Below are positions 17,822 through 26,653 of a stretch of DNA of 64,000 nucleotides, piece after piece; the stretch's first letter is position 1, and each line of letters begins with the position of its first letter. The translations under genes and the position numbers were made by a program. The DNA lies in assembly GCF_900114445.1 (NCBI RefSeq), contig NZ_FOTB01000006.1:1-64000 (forward strand). The letters are read 5' to 3'. Source of the DNA: Salinicoccus halodurans. GTDB taxonomy: Bacteria; Bacillota; Bacilli; Staphylococcales; Salinicoccaceae. The notes under the pieces were generated by a model. That model saw only the letters and a program-made list of their open reading frames with translations, was not told where the DNA came from and searched no databases.

Positions 17822-18712
17822 TCATTCCGGCCAACCAGGCGGATTAGAGCCTTCATAGGATGCACCACTTTCATATTCTTCCAGCTCCGGTGCATCCGTT
17901 TCATATAGTTCCATGCTCGATTCTCCACCATATTGTTCAATCAGGCTCGTTTCTTTCTCTGGGTGTTCTTCGAGGATATCCAATTGATCACGATATAGAT
18001 AATCGATTTCTTTTAATCCATCCAGAGGTTCAGGGTTATAGAAACGCAGTAGATCTTTCATCAGAATTTCGTTGGAATGGTTTAATTCTTCCCTTGCTTC
18101 GTCTCTATAGCGATAAAGTTCTTCCAATTCTTCTTCGGTAAATTGATCTTGTAACGCCTCCCCTGACTCTGTATCATAGATTTCCTGTTCAAAGAAAGTA
18201 TATTCCGGCGTCACTACACGTCCATTTCTGAGCGGGACGGTATTATCGTGTTCTTCTGATAAAATATCCTGCCCCATGAATAAATAGCCATCTGTTTCCA
18301 TGCCCAGTAAATGCATTAAGGTTGGAAGCATGTCCACCTGACCACTGTACGTGTCAAACACTTCACCATTTTCAACGCCGGGAACATGCATGATGAACGG
18401 CACTCTTTGCATTTGAGTGTCATTGTATTGATTCCACTCCTCCGGATCTTCACCCACTAAAGGTGCCAATTCCGGGTTTCTCATATCGGAAATACCATAG
18501 TGGTCACCATACATGACTATAATCGAATCCTCATATAAGCCGCTTGACTTTAAGTAATTGAAGAATTCCTTCAACGCCTGGTCAGCATAATGTGCTGTGA
18601 CGAAATAATTGTTGATTGTATCATCCTCTGTCTGGGCAGCTGGAAACTCCACATTTTCCTCATCCAATGGGTATGGGAAGTGATGGGAGACGGTGAGGAA
18701 CTTGGAATAGAA
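17822..18712 (-). pseudogene. 3' half of an ltaS-like lipoteichoic acid synthase gene
   Basis: About 296 codons match the C-terminal part of the extracellular phosphatidylglycerol-dependent glycerol-phosphate transferase domain of LtaS. Visible landmarks are FYSKFLTVSHHFPYPLDEEN, then YGDHYGIS with the metal-binding Asp-His, and DMLPTLMHLLG. The membrane domain (five helices) and the catalytic threonine region are gone. The gene is cut exactly at the IS256-type end at 18713. No start codon in the right frame is supplied by the IS, so it should be inactive. An intact ltaS presumably exists elsewhere, since LTA synthesis is normally needed. Confidence 0.88.
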
Positions 18713-18889
18713 TGGCTGCGGAAGATTTCTGTGACATCGTCTTTTTTTACTAGAGCTTGAATAATATCTGATGTAAAATGATCCATAGGGGTCGTCCTCT
18801 TTTCTTGGATTTGGTGTGGTAACTTAATCTTACAAGAAAAGGACGCCCTTTTTCTATTTATTCATTTACACAAACTATTTTACGCTCTC
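18713..18889 (-). mobile_element. IS256-family left-end fragment, second copy
   Basis: Same 177 bases as 1-177, same orientation: terminal repeat at 18889, leader, and transposase ATG at 18786. Here the transposase coding stops after about 25 codons and passes directly into ltaS sequence, so this copy is a dead fragment. The joint falls in CAGCCA, which fits both the transposase (Ser-His codons) and ltaS (Gln-Pro codons), as in microhomology-mediated deletion. Confidence 0.85.
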
Positions 18890-19338
18890 ATTCAGTGAAA
18901 TTAATTCCTTAAAATATTATCAACTCAATGATAATAAAGTGCACCTCATGGGAACGAAAACAGACACATCAGAGCGGACCATTGAAATACACAAAGACGA
19001 CATGAATCATATAAAAGCTGTTTTAAGTCAATTTACTATTAATCCACATGAATCGATTTTTAATATATCTCACCATGCCGTTGAAAAGACATTTAAACGT
19101 GCGCTGCGGGTTTTGAGTATCGATACGACTAAAAACCCTTCATTCACTCAGACATACACACTGCAGCTATATCCTAGCGCATGATGTATCTATTTATTAC
19201 ATTAGTCAACGACTAGGCCATAAAAACATAAGCATCACTACGAGTGTATATAGTCATTTATTAAAAGATCATTATCAGGAAGATAACGATAAAACCCTGA
19301 TACTCCTGGGGGTATGTAGTATATTGACCGAATATTGA
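18890..19338 (+). pseudogene. C-terminal remnant of a phage-type tyrosine recombinase (integrase)
   Basis: The reading frame is open right from the IS end (SLKYYQLNDNKVHLMGTKTD, then TSERTIEI) to about 19140. A frameshift then moves it into HSLRHTHCSYILAHD, YYISQRLGHKNISITTSVYS and HLL. This contains the box II pattern H-x-L-R-H and the GHKN histidine region; the catalytic tyrosine is in SVYSHLL. The N-terminal domain and first catalytic arginine are missing, cut by the IS, so it is inactive. It points at the 3' end of a tRNA-Arg gene about 100 bases away, the classic position for an integrase next to its attachment site. Confidence 0.88.
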
Positions 19339-19387
19339 CCAAACAATACTCTTTTAATACCCCTTATTCAATGAAAACAAAAATAAA

Positions 19388-19408
19388 AACCCCATAACCA
19401 CGCGGGTT
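19388..19408 (-). terminator. Hairpin downstream of tRNA-Arg(CCT)
   Basis: On the minus strand AACCC and GGGTT form a short stem followed by a T-run, 36 bases past the tRNA 3' end. Confidence 0.55.
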
Positions 19409-19443
19409 ACAGAGTTTTAATGAATATCGTATTTGGACTTAAG

Positions 19444-19517
19444 CGTCCCAGAAGGGAGTCGAACCCCTGACCTACAGCTTAGGAGGCTGTCGCTCTATCC
19501 TGCTGAGCTACTGGGAC
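19444..19517 (-). tRNA. tRNA-Arg (anticodon CCT)
   Basis: 74 nt with a full cloverleaf: acceptor GTCCCAG/CTGGGAC, D-arm GCTC/GAGC, anticodon stem ACAGC/GCTGT with loop CTCCTAA (anticodon CCT, reads AGG), and T-arm AGGGG TTCGACT CCCTT. CCA is not encoded. Its 3' end faces the integrase remnant, so it is the likely attachment gene. Confidence 0.96.
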
Positions 19518-19536
19518 ATTAGAAAAGATAAAATAA

Positions 19537-19556
19537 AAACCCCGTCGACGGGGTTT
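19537..19556. terminator. Perfect 20-bp palindrome between the tRNAs
   Basis: AAACCCCGTCGACGGGGTTT, flanked by A-rich and T-rich sequence. It is probably a terminator between the two tRNA-Arg genes. Confidence 0.6.
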
Positions 19557-19571
19557 GAATTTATCGGTTAG

Positions 19572-19645
<74 letters not shown>

Positions 19646-19744
19646 TCAATCGGACAAGTACAATTATAATCAATTTCACTGTCCAAAGTCAAACCTATTT
19701 CGAAAATTTATAATGTTTTATTACACCGATGGAGTATGTTTCCA

Positions 19745-20296
19745 TTATTTCGGTTGGGTCACCCAATCTTTTTTCAGCATTCTGTACATGATACAGTCGT
19801 GATAATGGTCATACAGGAACTCATACTCTGCCATTGTTGATTCATGAACGAAACCGAATGACTCGGGAATTGCCCTGGATTTGTAATTTTTATCCCCACA
19901 GATTATTTCAATGCGGTTGAGTTCCAAATTATCGAATCCGTAATCAATCAGTCCCTTGACCGAGCGTTTGACAACACCTTTCCCTTCTGCCTCTTTTGAT
20001 ATCCAGTATCCGATCTGCGCCCTCCCCTGACCGGGAGCAATCATGTTGAAACCGGTCATGCCTGAGAGCTCTCCTTTGTAAAAGATGGCGACTTCGAGAC
20101 CGGTGCCTCGGTCGATGTTTTCCTGCCATGCCTGGATGACTGTTACATATGAATCCGGACTGGTGGAATAATCGACCCACGGCAGCCATTTTTTGAGGTG
20201 TGCTCTGTTCTTATCAACGGTTTCAAACAGTTTGAACCGTTCTTCCATCTGCACGATCCTGAGTTCTATTTCATCGTCTATCCTGATTATTGTCAT
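19745..20296 (-). CDS. GNAT acetyltransferase, RimJ/RimL type
   Basis: 183 aa. It follows the RimJ/RimL-like pattern: HLKKWLPWVDYSTSP near the start, GMTGFNMI, QIGYWISKEAEGKGVV as the acetyl-CoA motif A region (E-G-K-G), and LNRIEIICGDKNYKSR in motif B. Such enzymes acetylate protein N-termini or small amines; the substrate is unknown. It starts 14 bases after the DCC protein gene and is probably co-transcribed with it. Confidence 0.85.
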   Translation of the reverse strand: MTIIRIDDEIELRIVQMEERFKLFETVDKNRAHLKKWLPWVDYSTSPDSYVTVIQAWQENIDRGTGLEVAIFYKGELSGMTGFNMIAPGQGRAQIGYWISKEAEGKGVVKRSVKGLIDYGFDNLELNRIEIICGDKNYKSRAIPESFGFVHESTMAEYEFLYDHYHDCIMYRMLKKDWVTQPK

Positions 20297-20310
20297 TTGA
20301 TCACTGTCCT

Positions 20311-20679
20311 CTATGATGAAATCATTTTCTTTTTAACTTCACTGTCGATCTGGTCTATTTCACAGGTTTTGTTTCCTGTAAAACGGTGCCTGTTCCTCGC
20401 AACCCATTTATAGATGGCAGTTCTCAGGCATACCGGCATGATTTTGGACAATCTGAAAAACTTGAATCCAGTGGCATCTGCAACGACTTCTATGACTGCA
20501 TCGGAATGAATATAAAGATCATCGGAATAATATGCGACTGTGTCAAAATCCTCCGGCATAACTTCTTTCAGTTCATCCACAGAAGCAAATCTGATGACAT
20601 CCTTTTTATCCAGCCTCGAGATGAATTTGGCAAATCCATTACAAACGATGCATTTATCATCAAAATAAAGTATATTCAT
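20311..20679 (-). CDS. DCC-family (DUF393) thiol-disulfide oxidoreductase-like protein
   Basis: 122 aa with the family signature near the N-terminus, FDDKCIVCN (Asp, Cys-x-x-Cys at about residues 9-12), followed by a thioredoxin-like pattern and the C-terminal WVARNRHRF. The physiological role of this family is poorly known. GGAGG lies 8 bases before the ATG. It is divergent from the small membrane protein at 20723, with only 43 bases between the starts. Confidence 0.85.
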   Translation of the reverse strand: MNILYFDDKCIVCNGFAKFISRLDKKDVIRFASVDELKEVMPEDFDTVAYYSDDLYIHSDAVIEVVADATGFKFFRLSKIMPVCLRTAIYKWVARNRHRFTGNKTCEIDQIDSEVKKKMISS

Positions 20680-20722
20680 AAGTGTACCTCCAGTTTAACC
20701 CCCTAAAGGAAATGAGGTTATC

Positions 20723-20944
20723 ATGAAACATTTTACAGCAACATTTTTCACTGTACTCGCAATTTTATATCTGGCGGACCGCTATACCAGTTTCGATATG
20801 ATGATGGTCATTCTGGTCTCAGGCGCCTCTGCTCTGATAGTCATTACCACTCTCGCTGTAATCGGCGGCCTGCTCAGAAAAAATCTGTACAGCTTCTCCA
20901 TAATCATACTCACCCTGTTTATACTGTTAAGCCTGATTATGTAA
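20723..20944 (+). CDS. Small membrane protein, 73 aa, unknown
   Basis: It has three hydrophobic stretches (about residues 5-18, 27-48 and 54-73), so two or three membrane helices. No motif is recognised. AGGAAATGAGG precedes the ATG. It is the only plus-strand gene in this section. Confidence 0.6.
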   Translation: MKHFTATFFTVLAILYLADRYTSFDMMMVILVSGASALIVITTLAVIGGLLRKNLYSFSIIILTLFILLSLIM

Positions 20945-20967
20945 AAAGCTGAGACCAATGTCCCAGC

Positions 20968-21474
20968 TCATAATTTTGCCAGATCGACTTCTTCCAATAC
21001 CTGATGGCTTCTGTCATAGAATATCACTGTATCCGTCTCCGTATCGAGTACTGCATAGGATTCCGGCCATTGTCCCTTCGATTGGGAAATGCTTCCCGGA
21101 TTGATGCAGTATATACCGCTTATATTTTTTGCTTTTGCAATATGCGAATGTCCGTAAAAAGCGTATTTCGCTTCATATTCTCTGGCACGTTCAGCAAGCA
21201 TCTCCCTGCCCTTTTTTATATCATAATAGTGTCCGTGAGTATAGAAAGCCTTTGCTTCATCATTGTATTCTTCAATCGGATATCTCGTATCTCCGTCTAC
21301 ATTCCCTTTTACACGGTTGAAATGGCTCATCTCTGTATCATCATAATGAAATTCGCTGTCTCCGAGATGGATATTCAAATCCCCGGCATTTCTGCCGTAG
21401 GCGTCGTATGAAATCCCCTGTTCTCCATGATTGTCACTGATAATCAAAAGTCTAATTGGAATCATTCCTCTCAT
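20968..21474 (-). CDS. YsnB/YfcE-family metallophosphoesterase
   Basis: 168 aa calcineurin-like phosphoesterase: IISDNHGE (metal ligands Asp, His), LHLGD-like NIHLGDSE, GNVDGD, THGHYYDI and YGHSHIAK carry the metal-binding residues in order. The family (Bacillus YsnB, archaeal MJ0936) has phosphodiesterase activity in vitro with no settled substrate. Its start lies inside the end of the pyrophosphatase gene, the same coupling seen in Bacillus and Staphylococcus. Confidence 0.88.
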   Translation of the reverse strand: MRGMIPIRLLIISDNHGEQGISYDAYGRNAGDLNIHLGDSEFHYDDTEMSHFNRVKGNVDGDTRYPIEEYNDEAKAFYTHGHYYDIKKGREMLAERAREYEAKYAFYGHSHIAKAKNISGIYCINPGSISQSKGQWPESYAVLDTETDTVIFYDRSHQVLEEVDLAKL

Positions 21475-22063
21475 GACGTACTAGCACATCGAACACCGCA
21501 GTATCTTCACGCAGTCTGTCGAGTGCATTTCTTCTATGACTTATTTCCCCTTTTTCAGCCGGTTTAATCATGCCGAGCTTTAAACCGTCATCCGTCATGA
21601 ATAAAGGGTCGTAACCGAAGCCCCCACTGCCATCAGGTGCTTCCAGAATACGGCCATGAAGTTCTCCTGTATAGGTGCGGGTCTCCCTCTCCGGTATCGC
21701 CAGTGCAATGACAGAAATGAAATGTGCTGAGCGGTCGTCCGTACCCTCCAGCGCTTTCAGAAGCTTGCTGTTATTCTCTTCATCTGTTGCTCCTGCTCCT
21801 GCATACCTTGCCGAATAGACACCCGGTGCACCGTCAAGTGCATCCACACTCAGTCCGGAGTCATCGCTGATCACGGCCATTCCCAGGGCATCTCTCGCCG
21901 CTTCCGCTTTAAGTATGGCATTCCCCCTGAATGTTTCTTCCGTTTCTTCCACTTCAAAATCCCGAATCAATTCTTTTATTCCAATGATTTCATCGTCGGG
22001 GAAAATGGCTTTGAAATCATTTATCTTTCCCTGGTTGCCGCTGGCAATGACAATTTTCACCAT
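21452..22063 (-). CDS. rdgB: XTP/dITP diphosphatase (HAM1/RdgB)
   Basis: About 203 aa. The N-terminus IASGNQGKINDFKAIF is the family's substrate-binding block, and VISDDSGLSVDALDGAPGVY and GGFGYDPLF complete the active site. It hydrolyses non-canonical purine nucleotides (ITP, XTP, dITP) to keep them out of nucleic acids. GGAGGG lies about 8 bases before the ATG at 22063, so an upstream in-frame ATG at 22084 is not used. It overlaps racE slightly upstream and ysnB downstream. Confidence 0.94.
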   Translation of the reverse strand: MVKIVIASGNQGKINDFKAIFPDDEIIGIKELIRDFEVEETEETFRGNAILKAEAARDALGMAVISDDSGLSVDALDGAPGVYSARYAGAGATDEENNSKLLKALEGTDDRSAHFISVIALAIPERETRTYTGELHGRILEAPDGSGGFGYDPLFMTDDGLKLGMIKPAEKGEISHRRNALDRLREDTAVFDVLVRHERNDSN

Positions 22064-22067
22064 ATTG

Positions 22068-22871
22068 TTATCCCTCCAGATCAATTTCTTCTATTGTATA
22101 ATCTATGAACGGTATCCAGTCTCTTAATATATATTCAAAACGTGTACTGTCTCCGTTTACTATCATGAGGTGGTTTCTTTTACTACCGGAAGCTGCGTGG
22201 GTTTTTCCATAGGTCATGATGGAACTCACTTCCCTCGCAGTCTCATATCCGGAATCGATGACCTTTTTCCTGCCTCCGAAATAGTCATGAATTTCTCCTG
22301 CAAGAAGTGGATAATGTGTACATCCCAGTATAATCGTATCGGCCGATGTGTCCAGCAGCTGTTTCAATGTCTGATGCAGTGCCACCCTCACAACGACTTT
22401 ATCTTTATATCTGAGCTGTTCAACGATAGGGACAAACTTCGGACATGCCAGGCTGGTGATCCGGAAGCTCCCGTTAATGTGATGAATTGCATCTCTGTAG
22501 GCATCAGACTTCACAGTGGCCTGGGTCGCAAGTACAATGACATCGTGATTATTGCTGCTCTGGATCGCACTTCTAGCACCCGGATTTATCACCCCGATTA
22601 CGGGAATGTCATAGCGTTCCTCCAGAACATCGAGTGCCGCTGCCGTAGCAGTATTGCATGCCACTACAATCATCTTCACTCCCCGGCGCACGAGATGATC
22701 GGCAACTTCGATTGTGTACTCCTTCACCTCTTTTAGCGGACGGTCGCCATAAGGACACCTTTTAAGGTCACCGAAATAGATGATTCTCTCATCCGGCAGC
22801 TGCCTCATTATTTCCTTGGCAACCGTAAGGCCGCCCACACCGGAATCCATCACACCAATCGGCTTATCCAT
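22068..22871 (-). CDS. murI: Glutamate racemase
   Basis: About 267 aa. It has GVMDSGVGGLTVAKE at the start (first catalytic Asp-Ser), VACNTATAAAL with the first catalytic cysteine, and LGCTHYPLL with the second. It makes D-glutamate for peptidoglycan in the cytoplasm. The ATG at 22871 is chosen because the sequence from there aligns with the family; it overlaps the marR stop by 8 bases. The order marR-racE-rdgB-ysnB matches Bacillus (ysmB-racE) and Staphylococcus. Confidence 0.95.
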   Translation of the reverse strand: MDKPIGVMDSGVGGLTVAKEIMRQLPDERIIYFGDLKRCPYGDRPLKEVKEYTIEVADHLVRRGVKMIVVACNTATAAALDVLEERYDIPVIGVINPGARSAIQSSNNHDVIVLATQATVKSDAYRDAIHHINGSFRITSLACPKFVPIVEQLRYKDKVVVRVALHQTLKQLLDTSADTIILGCTHYPLLAGEIHDYFGGRKKVIDSGYETAREVSSIMTYGKTHAASGSKRNHLMIVNGDSTRFEYILRDWIPFIDYTIEEIDLEG

Positions 22872-23316
22872 TGCTGTTCTGCTCACTTTCATGCAATATG
22901 GATTTCAGTATGCCCGGAAGCATGGATTTCTCATCCGACGTCAGATGATCTGTGATCTCGGATATGTATGAAATGCGTTTCTCAATCACTTCATTGATGA
23001 CCTGACGGCCTTTATCCTGCATCAGAATGAGCACGATCCGCTTATCTTTCTCATACTTCTGCCTTTTTATAAACCCGCCATTTTCAAGTTTGTCCACAAT
23101 ATCCGTCGTTGTTGAATGTGCCAGATAGAGCCTGTTTGACAGCTCACCAATCGTGATTCCCTCTTTGTCACTCGCCCATTGCAAGGCAACAAACTGCAGC
23201 GGAGACAGCTCATAAGTCTTTAAAATTTCGCGGCCGTGGCTTTTCACATGGGCAGATATATATCTGATGGATTTTTCTATAGAAATGATTGAATCCTTAT
23301 CACTCATACATTTCAT
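22864..23316 (-). CDS. MarR-family regulator (YsmB-like)
   Basis: 150 aa winged-helix protein: PLQFVALQWASDKEGITIGE, then LSNRLYLAHSTTTDIVDKLE (recognition helix) and GFIKRQKYEKDKRIVLILM (wing). In Bacillus the homologue ysmB sits in the same place beside racE. Target and ligand are unknown; it is co-transcribed with the racemase. Confidence 0.88.
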   Translation of the reverse strand: MKCMSDKDSIISIEKSIRYISAHVKSHGREILKTYELSPLQFVALQWASDKEGITIGELSNRLYLAHSTTTDIVDKLENGGFIKRQKYEKDKRIVLILMQDKGRQVINEVIEKRISYISEITDHLTSDEKSMLPGILKSILHESEQNSNG

Positions 23317-23366
23317 CCCTTATCTCGTATTTTCTTCATTATAACGTAAACTGAAATAAAAAAATA

Positions 23367-23385
23367 GGAAGAGCCGCGCTCTTCC
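23367..23385 (-). terminator. Terminator after sdhB
   Basis: GGAAGAG / CTCTTCC with a 5-base loop, followed on the minus strand by TATTTTTTTATT. Confidence 0.85.
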
Positions 23386-23402
23386 CATTTGAGTAAATTT
23401 TG

Positions 23403-24167
23403 TTATTCCACTTCGTGGTCGCTTCCAAAGAAGGACTTGAACATATGGAAGTTTGTTTCTCTCTGCATTGCCGCGATTGAAGTTGTAAGCGGAATTCCTT
23501 TCGGACAGGCCTGGACACAGTTTTGCGCCATGCCGCACTCAGCCACGCCGCCGACACCCATCAGAGCATCAAGACGTTCGTTTTTATTCATGCTGCCTGT
23601 AGGATGCAGGTTGAACAATCTGACCTGGCTGACAGGTGCTGCACCAATGAATTTGGAGCTGTCATTGACGTTCGGACATACTTCCAGACACACACCACAA
23701 GTCATACATTTGGAGAGTTCATATGCCGTCTGACGTTTTTTCTCAGGCATTCTCGGGCCGGGACCAAGGTCATAAGTACCATCAATCGGAACCCATGCCT
23801 TAACACGTTTCAAGCTGTCGAACATGAATGAACGGTCTACCTGAAGGTCTTTGACAACCGGGAATGTGGACATTGGTTCAAGTCTGACCGGCTGATCCAG
23901 CTGATCGACAAGTGCAGTACATGACTGTCTTGCGTTACCGTTGATGACCATGGAACATGCCCCGCAGACTTCTTCAAGACAGTTCATATCCCAAGTCACC
24001 GGTGTCGTTTTCTCACCTTTGGAGTTGACTGGGTTTCTCTGGATCTCCATCAGCGCACTGATGACGTTCATATTTTCGCGGTAAGCGACATCGAATTCTT
24101 CCCAATAGCTTTCAGTTTCCTGATTTTCCTGACGTCTGATTTTAAAAGTTATCGTTTTGTTACTCAT
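23403..24167 (-). CDS. sdhB: Succinate dehydrogenase iron-sulfur subunit
   Basis: 254 aa. The [2Fe-2S] ligands lie in CLEEVCGACSM plus a later Cys. The C-terminal domain has CMTCGVCLEVCP and CVQACPKG for the [4Fe-4S] and [3Fe-4S] clusters. It passes electrons from the SdhA flavin to menaquinone at the membrane. Its ATG shares a base with the sdhA stop (TAATG). Last gene of sdhCAB. Confidence 0.97.
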   Translation of the reverse strand: MSNKTITFKIRRQENQETESYWEEFDVAYRENMNVISALMEIQRNPVNSKGEKTTPVTWDMNCLEEVCGACSMVINGNARQSCTALVDQLDQPVRLEPMSTFPVVKDLQVDRSFMFDSLKRVKAWVPIDGTYDLGPGPRMPEKKRQTAYELSKCMTCGVCLEVCPNVNDSSKFIGAAPVSQVRLFNLHPTGSMNKNERLDALMGVGGVAECGMAQNCVQACPKGIPLTTSIAAMQRETNFHMFKSFFGSDHEVE

Positions 24168-25936
24168 TATTTCTTAGCACTCCCTTCACTCTTTTTGGAG
24201 TAGTCACGCTCACGGGGTGGAATCAAGCTGACATCAACGTCCTGATAGTCAAAACGTGGTGGCTGGTCGGCACCTTCGAAATGAGCCATAGTAGTTTTCA
24301 GCCACTCTTCGTCATTACGTTCAGGGAATTCCGGTTTGTAGTGAGCACCGCGGGATTCATTTCTGTTATATGCACCAATCGTAATTACACGGGCCAACAC
24401 GAGCATGTTCCAAAGCTGGCGGGTGAAAAATGCCGCCTGGTTACTCCATTTTTTCGTATCATTGATATTAATGCGTTTATATCTTTCCATAAGTTCAACG
24501 ATTTTCTTATCTGCTTCGAGAAGCTTATCGTTGTGACGTACAACTGTTACGTTGTCCGTCATGACCTCACCCAGTTCTTTATGGATGACGTAGGCATTCT
24601 CTTCGCCGTCCATGGAGAGGATATTGTCGAACTTCTCCTGCTCTGCCTGTTCATGTTTCTCATATATAGAATCATCGATATCTTCGAATGATTTATCAAG
24701 AGATTTCACATATTCGATTGCGTTGGGACCTGCAACATGACCGCCGTAGATTGCAGACAGCAGGGAATTCGCACCAAGGCGGTTACCGCCATGCTGGGAA
24801 TAATCACATTCTCCGGCAGCGAATAATCCCGGTACTGAAGTCATCTGATCGTAATCGACCCACAGGCCGCCCATTGAATAGTGGACTGCCGGGAAGATTT
24901 TCATCGGCACTTTACGCGGATCATCACCCGTAAATTTTTCGTAGATTTCAATGATGCCGCCGAGCTTCACATCAAGTTCATGCGGATCTTTGTGAGACAG
25001 GTCAAGATATACCATGTTCTCACCGTTGATGCCCAGTTTTTGGTTTACACACACATCGAAGATTTCACGTGTGGCAACATCCCTTGGCACCAGGTTTCCG
25101 TAATCCGGATATTTCTCTTCCAGGAAGTACCATGGTTTACCATCTTTATAAGTCCATATACGGCCACCTTCACCACGTGCAGATTCACTCATCAGTCTGA
25201 GCTTATCGTCACCCGGTATGGCAGTCGGGTGAATCTGGATGAATTCGCCGTTAGCATAGACAGCACCCTGCTGATATACAACGGAAGCAGCAGATCCGGT
25301 ATTGATCATTGAGTTTGTAGACTTGCCGAAGATAATGCCGGGTCCGCCTGTAGCCATGATCACTGCATCGGATTTGAATGTTCTGATTTCTGATGATGTG
25401 ATTTCCTGTGCTGTGATGCCGCGTGCACGGCCTTCATCGTCGATGACTGCACCAAGGAATTCCCATCCTTCATATTTGTTGACGAGCCCGTCAACTTCGT
25501 AACTTCTGACCTGTTCGTCCAAAGCATACAGCAGCTGTTGTCCAGTGGTTGCACCAGCAAATGCTGTTCTGTGGTGAAGTGTTCCGCCAAAACGCCTGAA
25601 ATCCAGAAGTCCTTCTGCGGTTCTGTTAAACATAACACCCATACGGTCAAGCAAATGTATGATCTTAGGTGCTGCTTCAGTCATTGCCTTGACCGGTGGC
25701 TGATTGGCAAGGAAGTCACCACCGTAAACGGTATCATCAAAGTGAATCGCAGGAGAGTCTCCTTCACCTTTTGTATTTACCGCACCGTTGATCCCACCTT
25801 GAGCACACACAGAGTGAGAACGTTTTACGGGCACAATTGAGAACAAGTCCACTTCTGCACCTCTCTCAGCTGCTTTAATCGTTGCCATCAGTCCGGCCAA
25901 GCCGCCGCCGACAACGATAATTTTATCATTAGCCAT
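24167..25936 (-). CDS. sdhA: Succinate dehydrogenase flavoprotein subunit
   Basis: About 589 aa. It has an N-terminal FAD-binding VVGGGLAGLMATIKAAERG, the covalent-flavin histidine in RSHSVCAQGG, substrate-site HPTAIPG, and the HYSMGG motif with R-G-A-H near the C-terminus. It oxidises succinate to fumarate in the TCA cycle. The ATG at 25936 lies 8 bases after AAGGAG; a GTG three codons upstream is inside that site. This is the Bacillus-type enzyme. Confidence 0.97.
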   Translation of the reverse strand: MANDKIIVVGGGLAGLMATIKAAERGAEVDLFSIVPVKRSHSVCAQGGINGAVNTKGEGDSPAIHFDDTVYGGDFLANQPPVKAMTEAAPKIIHLLDRMGVMFNRTAEGLLDFRRFGGTLHHRTAFAGATTGQQLLYALDEQVRSYEVDGLVNKYEGWEFLGAVIDDEGRARGITAQEITSSEIRTFKSDAVIMATGGPGIIFGKSTNSMINTGSAASVVYQQGAVYANGEFIQIHPTAIPGDDKLRLMSESARGEGGRIWTYKDGKPWYFLEEKYPDYGNLVPRDVATREIFDVCVNQKLGINGENMVYLDLSHKDPHELDVKLGGIIEIYEKFTGDDPRKVPMKIFPAVHYSMGGLWVDYDQMTSVPGLFAAGECDYSQHGGNRLGANSLLSAIYGGHVAGPNAIEYVKSLDKSFEDIDDSIYEKHEQAEQEKFDNILSMDGEENAYVIHKELGEVMTDNVTVVRHNDKLLEADKKIVELMERYKRININDTKKWSNQAAFFTRQLWNMLVLARVITIGAYNRNESRGAHYKPEFPERNDEEWLKTTMAHFEGADQPPRFDYQDVDVSLIPPRERDYSKKSEGSAKK

Positions 25937-25952
25937 TATTTCCACTCCTTAA

Positions 25953-26579
25953 TTAGATAAATGCCAGAATAGCCTGCACGCCTATGAAGCTGACGACTAC
26001 GAAAATAATCAGAGATACGTAGTTCATAATGCGCTGAGATCTGTCTGACTGTGTAAAGCCCCATGTAATCATGAACGCCCAAAGACCGTTGGCGAAATGG
26101 TACACAGTAGCAATGATACCTACGATATAGAATATCAGCCATAACGGATTTGACACAATCTGATGCACCATGTCAAAGTTGACTTCCTCTCCGAAAAAGA
26201 CTTGCACCCGCGTCTGGTATACGTGAATGGCGATAAAAATGAAGGCGATTACGCCACTTATCCTTTGAAGTAAGAACATCCAGTTTCTGTATGTACTATG
26301 CCAGCCGTAGCCTTTCCCTCCGATATTATATTTGGCAGTAAAAGCGATATAAATACCGTAGATACCATGAAATAGAATCGGAATGTAAATTACAAAAATC
26401 TCCAGAAAAATAACAAAAGGCAGATTGCCCATGAATGCCGACGCCGTATTAAACGCTTCTTCACCTCTTGTAGCAGTATGGTTTACAAGAAGATGCTGAA
26501 TGAGGAATACACCCAACGGAATTACACCTAACAAAGAATGAAGACGTCTTACGGCAAAGCTTGAATCTTGTTTTGACAC
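25953..26579 (-). CDS. sdhC: Succinate dehydrogenase cytochrome b558 subunit
   Basis: 208 aa with five hydrophobic segments, as in the single-subunit di-haem anchors of Bacillus and Staphylococcus. Conserved histidines are in RRLHSLLG, QHLLVNH, GYGWHSTY and IAIHVYQT. It anchors SdhAB and passes electrons to menaquinone. The start is a GTG preceded by AGGGGGG. Confidence 0.94.
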   Translation of the reverse strand: MSKQDSSFAVRRLHSLLGVIPLGVFLIQHLLVNHTATRGEEAFNTASAFMGNLPFVIFLEIFVIYIPILFHGIYGIYIAFTAKYNIGGKGYGWHSTYRNWMFLLQRISGVIAFIFIAIHVYQTRVQVFFGEEVNFDMVHQIVSNPLWLIFYIVGIIATVYHFANGLWAFMITWGFTQSDRSQRIMNYVSLIIFVVVSFIGVQAILAFI

Positions 26580-26624
26580 TCGAATTCCCCCCTAACTGTC
26601 CATTATATGTGGTTTCACATTTCT

Positions 26625-26653
26625 TATTTTACCCCTCAGATATACATAAATCA
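26625..26653 (-). promoter_or_regulatory. Predicted sdhCAB promoter
   Basis: On the minus strand TTGATT and TAAAAT are separated by 17 bases, about 50 bases before the sdhC start. The short inverted repeat ATGTG-gttt-CACAT (26607-26620) follows within the leader. Confidence 0.5.

Noticed and set aside
18571-18786. Open frame joining the transposase N-terminus to downstream sequence
   Set aside because: After residue 25 it reads ltaS DNA in the wrong frame; it is a by-product of the deletion joint, not a functional chimera.
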